Assembly: GCF_031656915.1 (NCBI RefSeq)
Contig: NZ_CP134227.1
Span: 930,001-994,000 of the forward strand
Direction of reading: 5' to 3'
DNA length: 64,000 nucleotides
Source: Nocardioides marmorisolisilvae
GTDB lineage: Bacteria; Actinomycetota; Actinomycetes; Propionibacteriales; Nocardioidaceae
Both the position numbers and the translations under genes were made by a program. This document shows, piece after piece, positions 25,901-35,719 of this stretch. The notes under the pieces are model-generated. The model did no database searches, had not been told where the DNA came from, and saw nothing but the letters and a program-made list of their open reading frames with translations. How positions within the stretch are numbered: the stretch's first letter is position 1; each line of letters starts with the position of its first letter.

Positions 25901-26045
25901 TCTCGCTGGATCTCAATGCACAGTCTGGCCTGCCCGCGGCCAAACCCAGCACGGCAGTCGATCTTCAGAGGCGGGTTAGGTGCGACTGGCCGTCACTGGC
26001 ACCACCCTCAAGTGCTTGTACAACATCTGGGATTAAGGAAGTCCG

Positions 26046-27956
26046 ATGAATGACATCGCCTGGCACCCCTCCGCAGAAGCGATCGCGGTGGCGAACATTT
26101 CACGTTTTAGTCAGCATGTCGGAATTACCGAGTCCTATGAGGCTCTTTGGCGCTGGTCGACCGAGAACCTCGCCGAATTCTGGGGGACCATCGCTGACTA
26201 CTTCGGCATCCACTTTCACGACGCGCCAACTGCGGTCCTGGCGGACCACTCTATGCCCGGCGCGAATTGGTTTCCGGGCGCGACTCTCAGTTACGCCGAG
26301 CACATCTTTGCGGGTAAGGCGGACGAATCCCTGGCGATCCAGCATGCCTCCGAACTCCGTGGGCTGAGCGCATGGACTTGGGCCGAGCTGAAGCGAGAGA
26401 CAGCACGCATCCGGTTTGGACTTCAGGCTCTTGGGATCGGCAGGGGAGACGTCGTCGCCGCCTATATGCCGAACATCCCAGAGACGATCGCGGCCTTCCT
26501 CGCCACGGCGTCGCTCGGTGCGATCTGGTCGAGCGCGGCGCCAGAATTTGGTTCGCGGGCAGTCATCGACCGGTTTGCGCAAATTGGACCGGCGGTCCTA
26601 CTGGCCGTCGATGGGTACCGGTACGGAGGTAAGGACTTCGACCGGGAAGTTCAGGTGAATGAGATCTCCCGGGCAATCGGAGCGCCAGCTGTGCGCCTCG
26701 GTTACCTCGACGCAACCGGTTGGCAAAGTGGATTTCTTGGGCCCGCAGATAGTCCTCTCGAATTCGTGGTAGTTCCTTTCGATCACCCGCTCTGGATTGT
26801 CTACAGCTCAGGGACGACCGGACTACCAAAGGCTCTTGTCCATGGTCATGGCGGCGTCCTCCTAGAGATGGTCAAGCACCATCACATACACCTGGACGCT
26901 CACCCGGGCGATCGCATTTTCTGGTTCACGACGACGGGCTGGATGATGTGGAACTACCTCACCAGCTGCCTGCTGACTGAAGCTTCGATCGTTCTCTACG
27001 ACGGGAATCCCGCGACGCCCACCCTGCACCACTTGTGGGATCTCGCAGCTCAGACCGGGATAACGATTTTTGGGACCAGCCCGGCGTTTCTGGCCTCATG
27101 TCAGAAGGCGGGGATTGAACCAAGGCTAGATCGAGATCTATCTTCGCTGCGTTCCATCGGGGTGACGGGGTCGCCGCTCACGCCGACGTCCTATAAGTGG
27201 GTGTTCGAGCACGTCGGCGCGGACATATGGCTGGCGGCTTCGAGTGGGGGAACAGACGTGGTTACGGCCCTGCTCGTCGGCGTCCCTACCCTTCCGGTCT
27301 ATATCGGAGAGATGCAAGCCCGGGCGCTCGGCGCCAAGGTAGAGGCTTACAACGATCTCGGGGCTCCCGTTGTCGGCGAGGTCGCCGAGCTAGTCGTAAC
27401 CGCGCCGATGCCGTCCATGCCGGTGAAGCTTTGGAACGACCCGGATGGATCGCGTCTGCGGTCCACCTACTTCGAATTCTTCCCGGGCGTTTGGCGCCAT
27501 GGCGATTGGATCGAAGTCACCGCACGGGGTACGGCGATCATCTCGGGGCGGAGTGACTCCACAATCAATCGTGGAGGGGTTCGTATGGGAACGAGTGAGA
27601 TTTATCAGGCCGTGTTGGCTGAGCCCGCCGTCGTCGACGCTCTCGTGGTTGACTTGCCGCGGAACGGCGCCGAGAACTACATGCCCGTTTTTGTTGTCCT
27701 GGAGGATGGCAAGGCTCTTGACGACGGCATGATCGTCGGGATCTGTACGCGAGTCCGTGAAGACTGCTCACCGCGACACGTGCCCGACGCGATCATCCAA
27801 GTCGCCGATGTGCCGCGCACCCTCAGTGGAAAACTCCTCGAGATCCCAGTGAAGCGTATCCTCATGGGCGAGCCGTCCGAGCGCGTCGCTAGTCGCGAAA
27901 GCCTAATCAACCCGGTAGCGCTGGACGAGTACGCCACCATGGTGCTCCCATGGTAG
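26046..27956 (+). CDS. aacS: Acetoacetyl-CoA synthetase (acetoacetate-CoA ligase)
   Basis: This 636-residue adenylate-forming enzyme activates acetoacetate with ATP and CoA. The ACS-type N-terminal domain (FWGTIADYFGI), the P-loop-like YSSGTTGLPKALVHGHGG (about 257-274), the central GWMMWNYLTSCLL and ASSGGTDV, and the C-terminal lysine in RTLSGKLLEIPVKRIL are all present. Its overall pattern follows acetoacetate ligases more than acetyl-CoA synthetases. The start follows aaggaag. It heads an apparently complete catabolic series and ends 19 bases before a regulator gene. The bases are visibly less GC-rich than in the flanking mobile regions. Confidence 0.88.
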   Translation: MNDIAWHPSAEAIAVANISRFSQHVGITESYEALWRWSTENLAEFWGTIADYFGIHFHDAPTAVLADHSMPGANWFPGATLSYAEHIFAGKADESLAIQHASELRGLSAWTWAELKRETARIRFGLQALGIGRGDVVAAYMPNIPETIAAFLATASLGAIWSSAAPEFGSRAVIDRFAQIGPAVLLAVDGYRYGGKDFDREVQVNEISRAIGAPAVRLGYLDATGWQSGFLGPADSPLEFVVVPFDHPLWIVYSSGTTGLPKALVHGHGGVLLEMVKHHHIHLDAHPGDRIFWFTTTGWMMWNYLTSCLLTEASIVLYDGNPATPTLHHLWDLAAQTGITIFGTSPAFLASCQKAGIEPRLDRDLSSLRSIGVTGSPLTPTSYKWVFEHVGADIWLAASSGGTDVVTALLVGVPTLPVYIGEMQARALGAKVEAYNDLGAPVVGEVAELVVTAPMPSMPVKLWNDPDGSRLRSTYFEFFPGVWRHGDWIEVTARGTAIISGRSDSTINRGGVRMGTSEIYQAVLAEPAVVDALVVDLPRNGAENYMPVFVVLEDGKALDDGMIVGICTRVREDCSPRHVPDAIIQVADVPRTLSGKLLEIPVKRILMGEPSERVASRESLINPVALDEYATMVLPW

Positions 27957-27975
27957 GAGGTTCGCGCCCAAGGGG

Positions 27976-29787
27976 ATGGAGAGCGCTATCAACGACCCTG
28001 TGCGATTTTCACAGTTGGCAAGCGAAGTGAATGCCAGATCTGCACTTGAGGCCTGGCTCCGGGTTTCTCGCGCCCTGGTTGACGACCTTCCGTTGGAGGA
28101 GACGCTCGACATCATCGCCCAAGTAGCGCGAGACCTCACGGGCAACGTCTTCGCCATGGTTGCCCTCGCAGACGAGCGAGCTGAGCGGTTGGTCGTGCGC
28201 GGTGCAGCGGGTTTGGACGAGGATTACCTGGTCTTTGCCAATAGCACGATCCCACTCATGATTGGTGGCCAGTTAGAACACCCTGAGACGCCTTCTGCAC
28301 GCGCATACAGGACGGGCGAGCCGGTTTCGATTTCTGACATGTTCGCCGACGAGACCGTGAGCGAGTGGCGCCAGGTCGTGGCGAAGCAGGGATACCGCTC
28401 GCTTTTGAGTATTCCCCTCGCTGGACCTGGCGAACTGGGTGCACTGACGGTCTACGCAGAAGGCGCCGGCGCGTTCCAGCAGGAGCAGATCGACCTTCTT
28501 ACGGCGCTCGCGCAGGGTGCCGCGGCCGCCATCGAGATCGTTCGGTTGCGAGAAAGCGAGCTCGCGATGATGGCCGAGCTCGAACAGGTCGATCTGATGC
28601 ATCAACGACTCAATCGAGTTGCGCTGGCGGGCCAGGGCCTAGACCGCATCCTGCATGCATTGTCAGATATGACTGGGTACGAGATGTGTGCCGAGGAACC
28701 CACAGGCGACGGAATTGTCGCGGCTTGGCCGTCGAGTCACCGAGGGCCACAGCTGGCAGCCACTGACCGAAGCGCAATGCGTGAAATTGCGTGCGAGAAG
28801 CTCGAGATGGTCGAACGGTTCGACGCGACGAGCAAGGGGATGGTGTACCTGGTCCCGATCGTCATCGCCGACGAAGTTGTCGCTCTTCTCTGGGCGTCGG
28901 GCCAGTTGCACCCAATGGGAAACACCCAGCGGGGTGTCTTCGAGCGAGGGGCCATGGTCAGCTCGCTCGAACTCCTAAGGCAGCGGCACGGCCAGGAGGT
29001 CGAATGGCGTATGCGAGGAGACCTATTTCGCGATCTTCTCAACTTGGAGGCAGCTGACGAGCACCGTGTAGTAGCGCGAGCACGAAGCTACGGTCACGAC
29101 ATCTTGAAGCCCCATCTCGTTCTTGTAATTCGTCCGGATGAGCCCGCTTCGGAGTCCGCACTTCAGCACGTGATTGCATGCACCCGAACGGTTGCCGCCG
29201 GACGCTCGCGCTCTGCGCTCGTCGCCGCGCGCGAGGGTGCAGTCGTCATGTTGCTCCCCCAGGGTGATGGATCTGAGCCTCCGACCAAGACCGCTCGCGC
29301 GATCGTGTCATTGGTCGCAGCGCGCGGCACCGCATCGATGACCGCGTCGGTAGCGATCGGAGACGTGTGTGAATCGCCGCTGGACTATCGCATGGCGACC
29401 GAGGTTGCGTCGAATGCCCTTCGGCTCAGTCAGTCCGGCCGTGCGAACGGCCAGGTTGTGCAGGTGGCCGACCTCGGAATCTTCCGCCTAATGCTGTCAG
29501 CTCATGAGCCGGCGGAACTGCGTCGGTTTGCTGAGCAGACGCTCGGACCTCTGCGACAGCCGCAAGACTCACGCAATGCGGCACTTCTCCCTACCCTCCA
29601 AGCGTTTGCCGAAAACGACTTTCAACCCGGCCGGACCGCCACAGCGCTGCACCTTCATCCGAACACCTTGACTTATAGGTTGCGTCGGATCGAGTCCTTG
29701 CTCGGAGTTCCGCTCCGAAGCAGTCAGGGCATGCTCGACGTAAATTTCGCCCTCGCAATCGACCGGTTCGTCCGCACCTCGGCATGA
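27976..29787 (+). CDS. GAF-domain transcriptional regulator with PucR/CdaR-type HTH
   Basis: This 603-residue protein has an N-terminal GAF sensor domain (about 25-195: LEETLDIIAQVARDLTG, VSISDMFADETV, GYRSLLSIPLAGPGELGALT). A middle region carries a CdaR-like GGDEF-related fold, and the C-terminal HTH_30 at about 545-600 reads LHLHPNTLTYRLRRIESLLG. Such regulators sense a small ligand and control a neighbouring catabolic operon. It sits between aacS and the amidohydrolase; two perfect inverted repeats in the next intergenic gap are likely binding sites. The inducer is unknown. Confidence 0.82.
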   Translation: MESAINDPVRFSQLASEVNARSALEAWLRVSRALVDDLPLEETLDIIAQVARDLTGNVFAMVALADERAERLVVRGAAGLDEDYLVFANSTIPLMIGGQLEHPETPSARAYRTGEPVSISDMFADETVSEWRQVVAKQGYRSLLSIPLAGPGELGALTVYAEGAGAFQQEQIDLLTALAQGAAAAIEIVRLRESELAMMAELEQVDLMHQRLNRVALAGQGLDRILHALSDMTGYEMCAEEPTGDGIVAAWPSSHRGPQLAATDRSAMREIACEKLEMVERFDATSKGMVYLVPIVIADEVVALLWASGQLHPMGNTQRGVFERGAMVSSLELLRQRHGQEVEWRMRGDLFRDLLNLEAADEHRVVARARSYGHDILKPHLVLVIRPDEPASESALQHVIACTRTVAAGRSRSALVAAREGAVVMLLPQGDGSEPPTKTARAIVSLVAARGTASMTASVAIGDVCESPLDYRMATEVASNALRLSQSGRANGQVVQVADLGIFRLMLSAHEPAELRRFAEQTLGPLRQPQDSRNAALLPTLQAFAENDFQPGRTATALHLHPNTLTYRLRRIESLLGVPLRSSQGMLDVNFALAIDRFVRTSA

Positions 29788-29820
29788 TCGGGATTCGTCG
29801 ATTTGCACAGGATCCCGTAT

Positions 29821-29887
29821 GCAATTCGTGGAATTGCCCCATGCCCTAGCTGCCGCAGCTCATTAGCGTTGTGCACATTCGCACAAC
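29821..29887. promoter_or_regulatory. Two perfect inverted repeats upstream of the amidohydrolase
   Basis: GCAATTC-gtg-GAATTGC occupies 29821-29837 and GTTGTGC-acattc-GCACAAC occupies 29868-29887. Both have perfect 7-base arms and lie in the 120-base gap between the PucR-type regulator and the amidohydrolase gene at 29908. They are plausible operators for a promoter of the downstream genes; the two sites differ in sequence, so two regulators are possible. Confidence 0.5.
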
Positions 29888-29907
29888 TATCGATGGGACG
29901 TGAACGT

Positions 29908-31284
29908 ATGGGTCGGATACTCCTCCAAGGCGGTGTCGTCCTCAGCCTGGACCCTCAGATTGGCAATCTCCGCAGCGCCGACGTTCTGATCGAAGACGGC
30001 AGGATCGCATCGGTCGGACCTTACCTCGACCCAGCAGGCGCGGAGGTAATCGACGCTTCGCAGATGGTCGTCATGCCAGGTCTAGTCGATGCGCATCGCC
30101 ACCTCTGGTACGCGGGTATCCGAGGGAGCGGCATGAACGCGATTCTGGCGGACCTAGTTGCCGCACAGTGGGGGCAACTAGGTCCCGCATTCACCCCGGA
30201 CGACGTTTATGCGTTTACTCGTGCGGGCATCGCAGACTGTCTCGACAACGGCGTAACCACAGTCTTCGACTGGTGCCATGTGATCAACTCGCCCGCGCAC
30301 GCGGAGGCTGCAGTTGCAGCTCACCAAAGCCTTGGTATCCGGGCCGTGTTCGGTTACGGCGGATCAATGAACCAGAAAGTACGCGAGATGGCTGGTCAGG
30401 GCGACGCGAACGATTGGTCGCATGCAGCGTCGCTGTACGAGCGCGAGTTCGCGGGCCGACGGGGAAGGCTCACGATGGCCCTCGCGCCTCAGGGCCTCGA
30501 CTACACCACACTCGAAACTACTGTTCGTGACGTCGAAACGGCTCGGCGCCTGGGAATGCCGATGAGCTTCCACGTTGGAGTACCTATGGGCGGCAAGCCC
30601 AAGGAGTCCGTCAGGCGCATGGCTGAGGCGGGTCTGCTCGGACCGGATATGAGCTTCGCTCATTGCTGCGATATCACGGACGAAGAGGTCAAACTCGCCA
30701 TGGCGGTGAGCGCGCACCTGGTGAGTTGCCCGATCGTCGATGCCGCGCTGGGTATGGGATCGACCCCAACGCCGCGAATGAGGCATCACGGCATGCGACC
30801 GTGTTTTAGCGCAGACTCGGTGACCGCTACGTCAGGCGACATGTTCGAGGAAGCTCGTACGGGCTTGCTTCTCGACCGCTATGAGGCTTCTCGACTGAGC
30901 TTTGCCGAGGGAATCCCCGTGCCGGCTTTCGCCGGGCGAATGACGGCGCGGGAAGCGCTGGAGGCAATCACCATCGCGGGCGCAGAGGCATGTTGGCTTG
31001 ACAGCGAGATTGGTAGCGTCACGCCAGGTAAGCAAGCGGACCTAATCCTGCTGCGCGCTACCGACTTCAACCTGTGGCCGCTTTCGAACCTCGAACCGGC
31101 GGTCATTGCCGGAGCCCACGGCGCGAACGTCGACACTGTGTTGGTGGAGGGAGATGTCGTCAAAACGTCGGGGTCCCTGGTCGGCGTAGATATCGACGTG
31201 ATAAGGACCGAGGTCGTAGACGCGCGCAACCGCTTGTACAACACGAGCGGTTATGACGACATTATCCCGAAGGATTACAGATGA
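29908..31284 (+). CDS. Amidohydrolase-superfamily (ATZ/TRZ-like) hydrolase or deaminase
   Basis: This protein of about 458 residues from MGRILLQGG has the N- and C-terminal beta-sandwich blocks (VVLSLDPQIGN, GSVTPGKQADLILL). Its TIM barrel carries the metal ligands: HRH in GLVDAHRHLWYAG, His in MSFHVGV, His in FAHCCD and Asp in FSADSVT. This pattern is that of mononuclear metal deaminases and dechlorinases such as 8-oxoguanine deaminase or TrzN. An upstream ATG at 29893 adds five residues. It is followed by a coupled S15 hydrolase. The substrate is probably a heterocycle or other C-N bonded compound, but is not determinable here. Confidence 0.8.
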   Translation: MGRILLQGGVVLSLDPQIGNLRSADVLIEDGRIASVGPYLDPAGAEVIDASQMVVMPGLVDAHRHLWYAGIRGSGMNAILADLVAAQWGQLGPAFTPDDVYAFTRAGIADCLDNGVTTVFDWCHVINSPAHAEAAVAAHQSLGIRAVFGYGGSMNQKVREMAGQGDANDWSHAASLYEREFAGRRGRLTMALAPQGLDYTTLETTVRDVETARRLGMPMSFHVGVPMGGKPKESVRRMAEAGLLGPDMSFAHCCDITDEEVKLAMAVSAHLVSCPIVDAALGMGSTPTPRMRHHGMRPCFSADSVTATSGDMFEEARTGLLLDRYEASRLSFAEGIPVPAFAGRMTAREALEAITIAGAEACWLDSEIGSVTPGKQADLILLRATDFNLWPLSNLEPAVIAGAHGANVDTVLVEGDVVKTSGSLVGVDIDVIRTEVVDARNRLYNTSGYDDIIPKDYR

Positions 31285-31304
31285 AGGCCGAAGGAGAGAA
31301 TTGC

Positions 31305-33044
31305 ATGCCCGAGCAGCCTGAAGCAATGGACGGAATGCTCGTCGAATTCGACGTGCCGATCGCCATGGACGATGGAATTGTTTTGCGCGCCGACGTTTTT
31401 CGCCCCCCCGATGACGGGCAATTCCCAGTCATCCTCACCTATGGCCCCTACGCCAAGGGTCTGCACTTCGAGGACGGTTACCCTGACGCTTGGCGCATGA
31501 TGTGCGAAGACTATCCCGACGTTCCCGCCAACTCGACCAATAAGTATCAGGCATGGGAAGTTGCAGATCCGGAGAAGTGGGTGCGCGAAGGATATGTTTG
31601 CGTACGCGTGGACTCGCGTGGCGCTGGCAGGTCTCCCGGCGTGATTAACAGCTTCTCACCGCGAGAGGTGCGGGACGCACATGACTGCATCGAGTGGGCT
31701 GGAGTACAGCCTTGGTCCACAGGCAGGGTGGCGCTAAACGGCATCTCCTACTATGCCGTTATCCAGTGGCCAGTGGCAGCTCTACAACCTCCGCACTTGG
31801 CGGCGATGATTGCGTGGGAGGGGATGTCCGACTGGTATCGCGACGGCGCGTACCACGGCGGTATCCGATCCCAGTTCGTCACCGGCTGGTATCCCAATCA
31901 AGTGTCGACGGTGCAGCACGGGTTGGGTGATCGCGCCAAGAGGAGTCGGATCACTGGCCTTTCCGTAGCGGGCGACGAGACGCTCAGCGAGGAGGAGCTT
32001 GCGGCGAACACGGTTGCATTCGATCAGTCGATCGTTGACCACTCGCTCGACGACGATTTTTACGCAGATCTTCGCGCCGACCTCAGCAAAGTGACAGTCC
32101 CGTTGCTTTCAGCGGCTAACTGGGGTGGTCACGGCCTACACCTGCGCGGTAACGTCGAGGGGTACCTCGGCGCGGCTTCTAAAGACAAGTGGCTCGAGTT
32201 TCACGGGCGTGAGCACTGGGTGGAGTTCTACACCGACTATGGTCGAGGGCTGCAACTGGAGTTCCTGGACCACTTTTTGAAGGACGTCGACAACGGGTGG
32301 GACAAGCGCCCTCCAATCATCATGAACGTGCGTCACCACGATGAGTCTTTCGAACTCAGAGCCGAGGACGCCTGGCCCATTCCGCGGACCCAGTGGACGG
32401 AGTTGTATCTTGACGCGTCCGATATGAGCCTTCGCCCCGAGCAACCGGCGGTAGATGCCGAAGTCACGTACCGCGCGATGGAAGGTAGCGTGACGTTCCG
32501 AACAGTAATGAACGAAACGACAGAGATAAGCGGTCCCTCGCGGGCGTCCCTGCGGATAGTCTCCGAAACACGAGACGCTGACCTCTTCCTAATCCTTCAG
32601 GTTTTCGATCCCGAAGGAAGTGAGGTCGCCTTCAAAGGGGCTGTGCAGACACATGCTCCGGTCGCGCACGGATGGCTCCGTGCGTCCCACCGCGACCTCG
32701 ACCGCCAACGGTCACTGCCTTGGCGGCCATGGCACCCGCACGACAAAGTCGAGCCCCTCGAACCAGGCAAACCCTATGACGTAGATGTCGAGATCCTTGC
32801 GACATCTATCGTGATTCCCGCTGGATACACCCTTGCGTTGACCGTGCAAGGTCAGGACTACGAGGCGCCCAACGACGTGCCTGATGTGCAGGTTCAGTGG
32901 CTGTCAATGCGGGGCGTCGGCCCGTTTAAGCACAACGATCCCGCCGATCGACCGAAGGATGTCTTCGGTGGTGAGGTGACGCTGCTTGCCGGTGGCGAGA
33001 GCGCAGCGAAGGTCGTGGTGCCAGTCATCCCGACCACCCGGTAG
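31305..33044 (+). CDS. CocE/NonD-family (X-Pro dipeptidyl-peptidase S15-like) hydrolase
   Basis: This alpha/beta hydrolase of about 579 residues has an N-terminal catalytic domain with YVCVRVDSRGAGRSPG and the nucleophile Ser in LNGISYYAVIQW. The cap region and the acid/His residues (WGGHGLHLRGN, GREHWVEF) follow, then a C-terminal jelly-roll (about 350-570). The ATG at 31305 with gaaggagag is preferred over 31281, although the latter overlaps the previous stop. Family members include cocaine esterase and amide or ester hydrolases. Signal-peptide features are absent, so it acts inside the cell. A 12-bp stem terminator follows. Confidence 0.82.
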   Translation: MPEQPEAMDGMLVEFDVPIAMDDGIVLRADVFRPPDDGQFPVILTYGPYAKGLHFEDGYPDAWRMMCEDYPDVPANSTNKYQAWEVADPEKWVREGYVCVRVDSRGAGRSPGVINSFSPREVRDAHDCIEWAGVQPWSTGRVALNGISYYAVIQWPVAALQPPHLAAMIAWEGMSDWYRDGAYHGGIRSQFVTGWYPNQVSTVQHGLGDRAKRSRITGLSVAGDETLSEEELAANTVAFDQSIVDHSLDDDFYADLRADLSKVTVPLLSAANWGGHGLHLRGNVEGYLGAASKDKWLEFHGREHWVEFYTDYGRGLQLEFLDHFLKDVDNGWDKRPPIIMNVRHHDESFELRAEDAWPIPRTQWTELYLDASDMSLRPEQPAVDAEVTYRAMEGSVTFRTVMNETTEISGPSRASLRIVSETRDADLFLILQVFDPEGSEVAFKGAVQTHAPVAHGWLRASHRDLDRQRSLPWRPWHPHDKVEPLEPGKPYDVDVEILATSIVIPAGYTLALTVQGQDYEAPNDVPDVQVQWLSMRGVGPFKHNDPADRPKDVFGGEVTLLAGGESAAKVVVPVIPTTR

Positions 33045-33056
33045 CGCGCTGTGTTG

Positions 33057-33084
33057 CTAGCCCGGCAGAGTTCTGCCGGGCTAG
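33057..33084 (+). terminator. Strong rho-independent-type hairpin after the S15 hydrolase
   Basis: CTAGCCCGGCAG and CTGCCGGGCTAG form a perfect 12-bp stem around AGTT, 13 bases after the stop codon. Only a weak T-rich tract follows. It separates the hydrolase genes from the cyclase/ABC-importer group, which therefore probably has its own promoter in 33085-33194. Confidence 0.8.
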
Positions 33085-33194
33085 TTCGCGTTGCCGTCGA
33101 GCCGCCAGCCTTGGTGTAAATCCACGACAAAGTTGCGGAAACCCTGGGGGACCGAACGAAGTATGGATCACATTTAGCCACATACATTCCTCCC

Positions 33195-34169
33195 ATGACT
33201 TCAGCAGAGCGCAATACGAATGCCCACAATTGGAGCCGAGCCGAGGTGGACGCGCTGTCCGCGGAGCACCGTCGCTGGGGGTTCTGGGGTTCCGACGACG
33301 AACTCGGCGCCATGAATTTCATCGACGGAGAGGCAGTTAAGCACGCGGCGTCTCTAGTGCGTCGCGGAGAGGTCATCTCCTGCGCGATGCCCTACGACTT
33401 AACAGGTCCGCAGACGGGGTACCTCGGTCGATTCAATCCGATGCACTTCATGACCCAAGACGGTGGAGATATTCAGCTAGGCGCTCAAGAGCACCTCCCC
33501 GGTCTGCGCTTTGCCGACGACGTGATCTCCATGCCCCTTCAGTCAGGTACGCATTGGGACGCCTTCAGCCACATCTTCTACGACGGCGCGATGTACAACG
33601 GGTTCGGATTGGAGCACGTCACGAGCAGCGGCGCTAGTCGGGGTGCCCTCGAGACCATGCAGGAGCGCCTCACGGGGCGCGGCGTACTCCTCGACTTCCC
33701 GCGCTTTAAGGGGGTCCAGTGGCTAGAGCCGGGACACGCGATCAACGGAAACGATCTGATCGCATGCGCGGAGGCCCAGGGCGTCACCATCGGGCGCGGC
33801 GACATCCTCCTCATTCGCACCGGGCATCTCGCCATGTGCCGCGCCGAGGGCTGGGGCGACTATGCGGGCGGTGATTCGCCTGGACTCAGTCTCGATACCG
33901 CGCGGGTTGTCGTTGAGCGTGAAGTGGCCGCAGTGGCATCCGACACTTGGGGAGTCGAAGTCCGGCCGAATGAGACCGATGAGGTCATGCAGCCACTTCA
34001 CGTTGTGCTGCTGGTCAACGCGGGCGTCGTGTTTGGCGAAATGTTTGACCTCGAACGCCTCGCCGCCGCCTGCGCGTCTGACGGCGTCTATGAGTTTCTT
34101 CTTGCTGCTGCGCCCTTGCCGTTTACGGGCGCGGTGGGTGGCCCGCTGAACCCGATCGCAATCCGATGA
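33195..34169 (+). CDS. Cyclase-family (kynurenine-formamidase-like) metal hydrolase
   Basis: This 324-residue protein carries the family motif as SGTHWDAFSHIFYDG (about 117-131), which supplies metal-binding His/Asp residues, and the second part GRGDILLIRTGH. Relatives hydrolyse small amides or rings, for example N-formylkynurenine or isatin. It starts a transcription unit after a strong terminator and its stop overlaps the ABC ATPase start (ATGA). Coupling to an importer suggests that it acts on the imported compound or its first product. Confidence 0.82.
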   Translation: MTSAERNTNAHNWSRAEVDALSAEHRRWGFWGSDDELGAMNFIDGEAVKHAASLVRRGEVISCAMPYDLTGPQTGYLGRFNPMHFMTQDGGDIQLGAQEHLPGLRFADDVISMPLQSGTHWDAFSHIFYDGAMYNGFGLEHVTSSGASRGALETMQERLTGRGVLLDFPRFKGVQWLEPGHAINGNDLIACAEAQGVTIGRGDILLIRTGHLAMCRAEGWGDYAGGDSPGLSLDTARVVVEREVAAVASDTWGVEVRPNETDEVMQPLHVVLLVNAGVVFGEMFDLERLAAACASDGVYEFLLAAAPLPFTGAVGGPLNPIAIR

Positions 34170-35719
34170 ACGTACTCGGCGACAACCGAACCGGTAAAGG
34201 GCCTGCACGAGTACGACTCGGCGGCATTTCGAAACGGTATCCGGGCACGGTTGCCCTCGACGACGTGAGCTTGGAGGTCCGGCCGGGCGAGATTCACGCG
34301 CTGATCGGGGGTAACGGTTCGGGGAAATCGACGTTGATCAAGGTCCTATGCGGCGTCATTTCGTCCGAACCAGGGGGGACGATCACGCTCGACGGCGCTC
34401 AGGTGAGCTCGGACGAATGGTCTGCAGACCACGCCCACGCGGCCGGAGTGCACGCGGTTCACCAGGATCTCGGCGTATTCCTTGACATGTCTGTCGCGGA
34501 GAACTTAGCCATCGGCGAGGGATTCGCTCTCAAGCGAGTCGGCGCCATCTCCTGGCCCGATGTCTATGGTCGAGCCGACCACCTTCTCGAGCGATTCCAG
34601 ATCGCCGCCACACCGCAGACGCCGATGCGCAGTTTGAGCCAAAGCAATCGCACACTAGTCGCCATTGCACGAGCCGTTCAGGATGGAGCCCACGACCGAG
34701 GCTTGCTGATCCTCGATGAACCGACTGCCGCGCTCGCCGCTGACGAGTCGAATCTTCTGCTGGGCACGCTGAGGCGCTTCGCGTCAGTCGGCCAGTCAAT
34801 TCTCTACGTCAGCCACCGGCTCGACGAGATCCTGCGGGTCGCAGACCGCGTGACGGTGCTGCGAGACGGTCGTGCCACCGGCACCCATGAGGTGAACGAG
34901 CTTGACGAGAAGTCCCTCATCCGACTGATCGTCGGCTCAGATATTGCGACAGCAAAGTCACGACCCCGCACTTCGATCAGCGACGATCCAGTGCTCGAAC
35001 TGAACGAGGTTTCAGTTGGACCCCTCCGCAGTGTTGACCTGACCATCCGAGGCGGCGAGATCGTCGGCGTGGCTGGTCTCGTGGGGTCCGGTCGAAGCTC
35101 TCTTCTCCGGGGCGTGTTTGGGGAGTGCCCTCTTCGCGGCGGAACATTAACTATTGCGGGCGAGAAGCAGCGGTTCTCCTCCTGCCGGCAAGCCATTAAG
35201 TCGGGAGTCGCTTATGTCCCTGAGAACAGAGCCGACGACGCTGCTTTCGTCGACTTGAGCATCGCCGCGAACATCGTGATGCCCTCCCTGCACGACTACC
35301 GCTCAGCGGTAGGGATCCGCGACCACGCAATTGTTGCGACCGCGCGCCGCATGATGGGCACGTTTCACGTAAAGGCAGATTCTGAAGATGCCCTTCTCGC
35401 CACGCTCTCAGGGGGCAACCAGCAGAAGGTGATCCTGGCGCGCTGGCTACGTATGGAGCCACTACTACTGCTGCTGGATGAGCCGACGCAGGGCGTAGAT
35501 GTCGGAGCCCGAGCAGAAATCCACGACCTCATTCGCCGCGCTGCCGACGACGGGATGGCGGTCCTAATGGTCGCCTCCGATCCGGAGGAGCTGGCGCAGA
35601 TCGTCGACCGCGCGCTCGTGCTTCAAGACGGCGAAATCGGGATCGAGTTGAGTCGAGAAGAAGTCACCGTCGAGCGTCTGACAGAAGAGATTCACCGCGG
35701 CCAGAAGTCGGTCGCATGA
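34166..35719 (+). CDS. Sugar-type ABC importer ATPase with two nucleotide-binding domains
   Basis: This 517-residue RbsA/MglA-like protein has a first Walker A IGGNGSGKST, Walker B LLILDEPTAAL and a weak signature LSQSNR. The second half has a degenerate P-loop GLVGSGRSSL, signature LSGGNQQKV and Walker B LLLLDEPTQGVDV. The asymmetry of the two halves is normal for this class. Starts and stops overlap the cyclase and permease genes by four bases each. It energises uptake through the adjacent permease. Confidence 0.92.
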   Translation: MNVLGDNRTGKGPARVRLGGISKRYPGTVALDDVSLEVRPGEIHALIGGNGSGKSTLIKVLCGVISSEPGGTITLDGAQVSSDEWSADHAHAAGVHAVHQDLGVFLDMSVAENLAIGEGFALKRVGAISWPDVYGRADHLLERFQIAATPQTPMRSLSQSNRTLVAIARAVQDGAHDRGLLILDEPTAALAADESNLLLGTLRRFASVGQSILYVSHRLDEILRVADRVTVLRDGRATGTHEVNELDEKSLIRLIVGSDIATAKSRPRTSISDDPVLELNEVSVGPLRSVDLTIRGGEIVGVAGLVGSGRSSLLRGVFGECPLRGGTLTIAGEKQRFSSCRQAIKSGVAYVPENRADDAAFVDLSIAANIVMPSLHDYRSAVGIRDHAIVATARRMMGTFHVKADSEDALLATLSGGNQQKVILARWLRMEPLLLLLDEPTQGVDVGARAEIHDLIRRAADDGMAVLMVASDPEELAQIVDRALVLQDGEIGIELSREEVTVERLTEEIHRGQKSVA

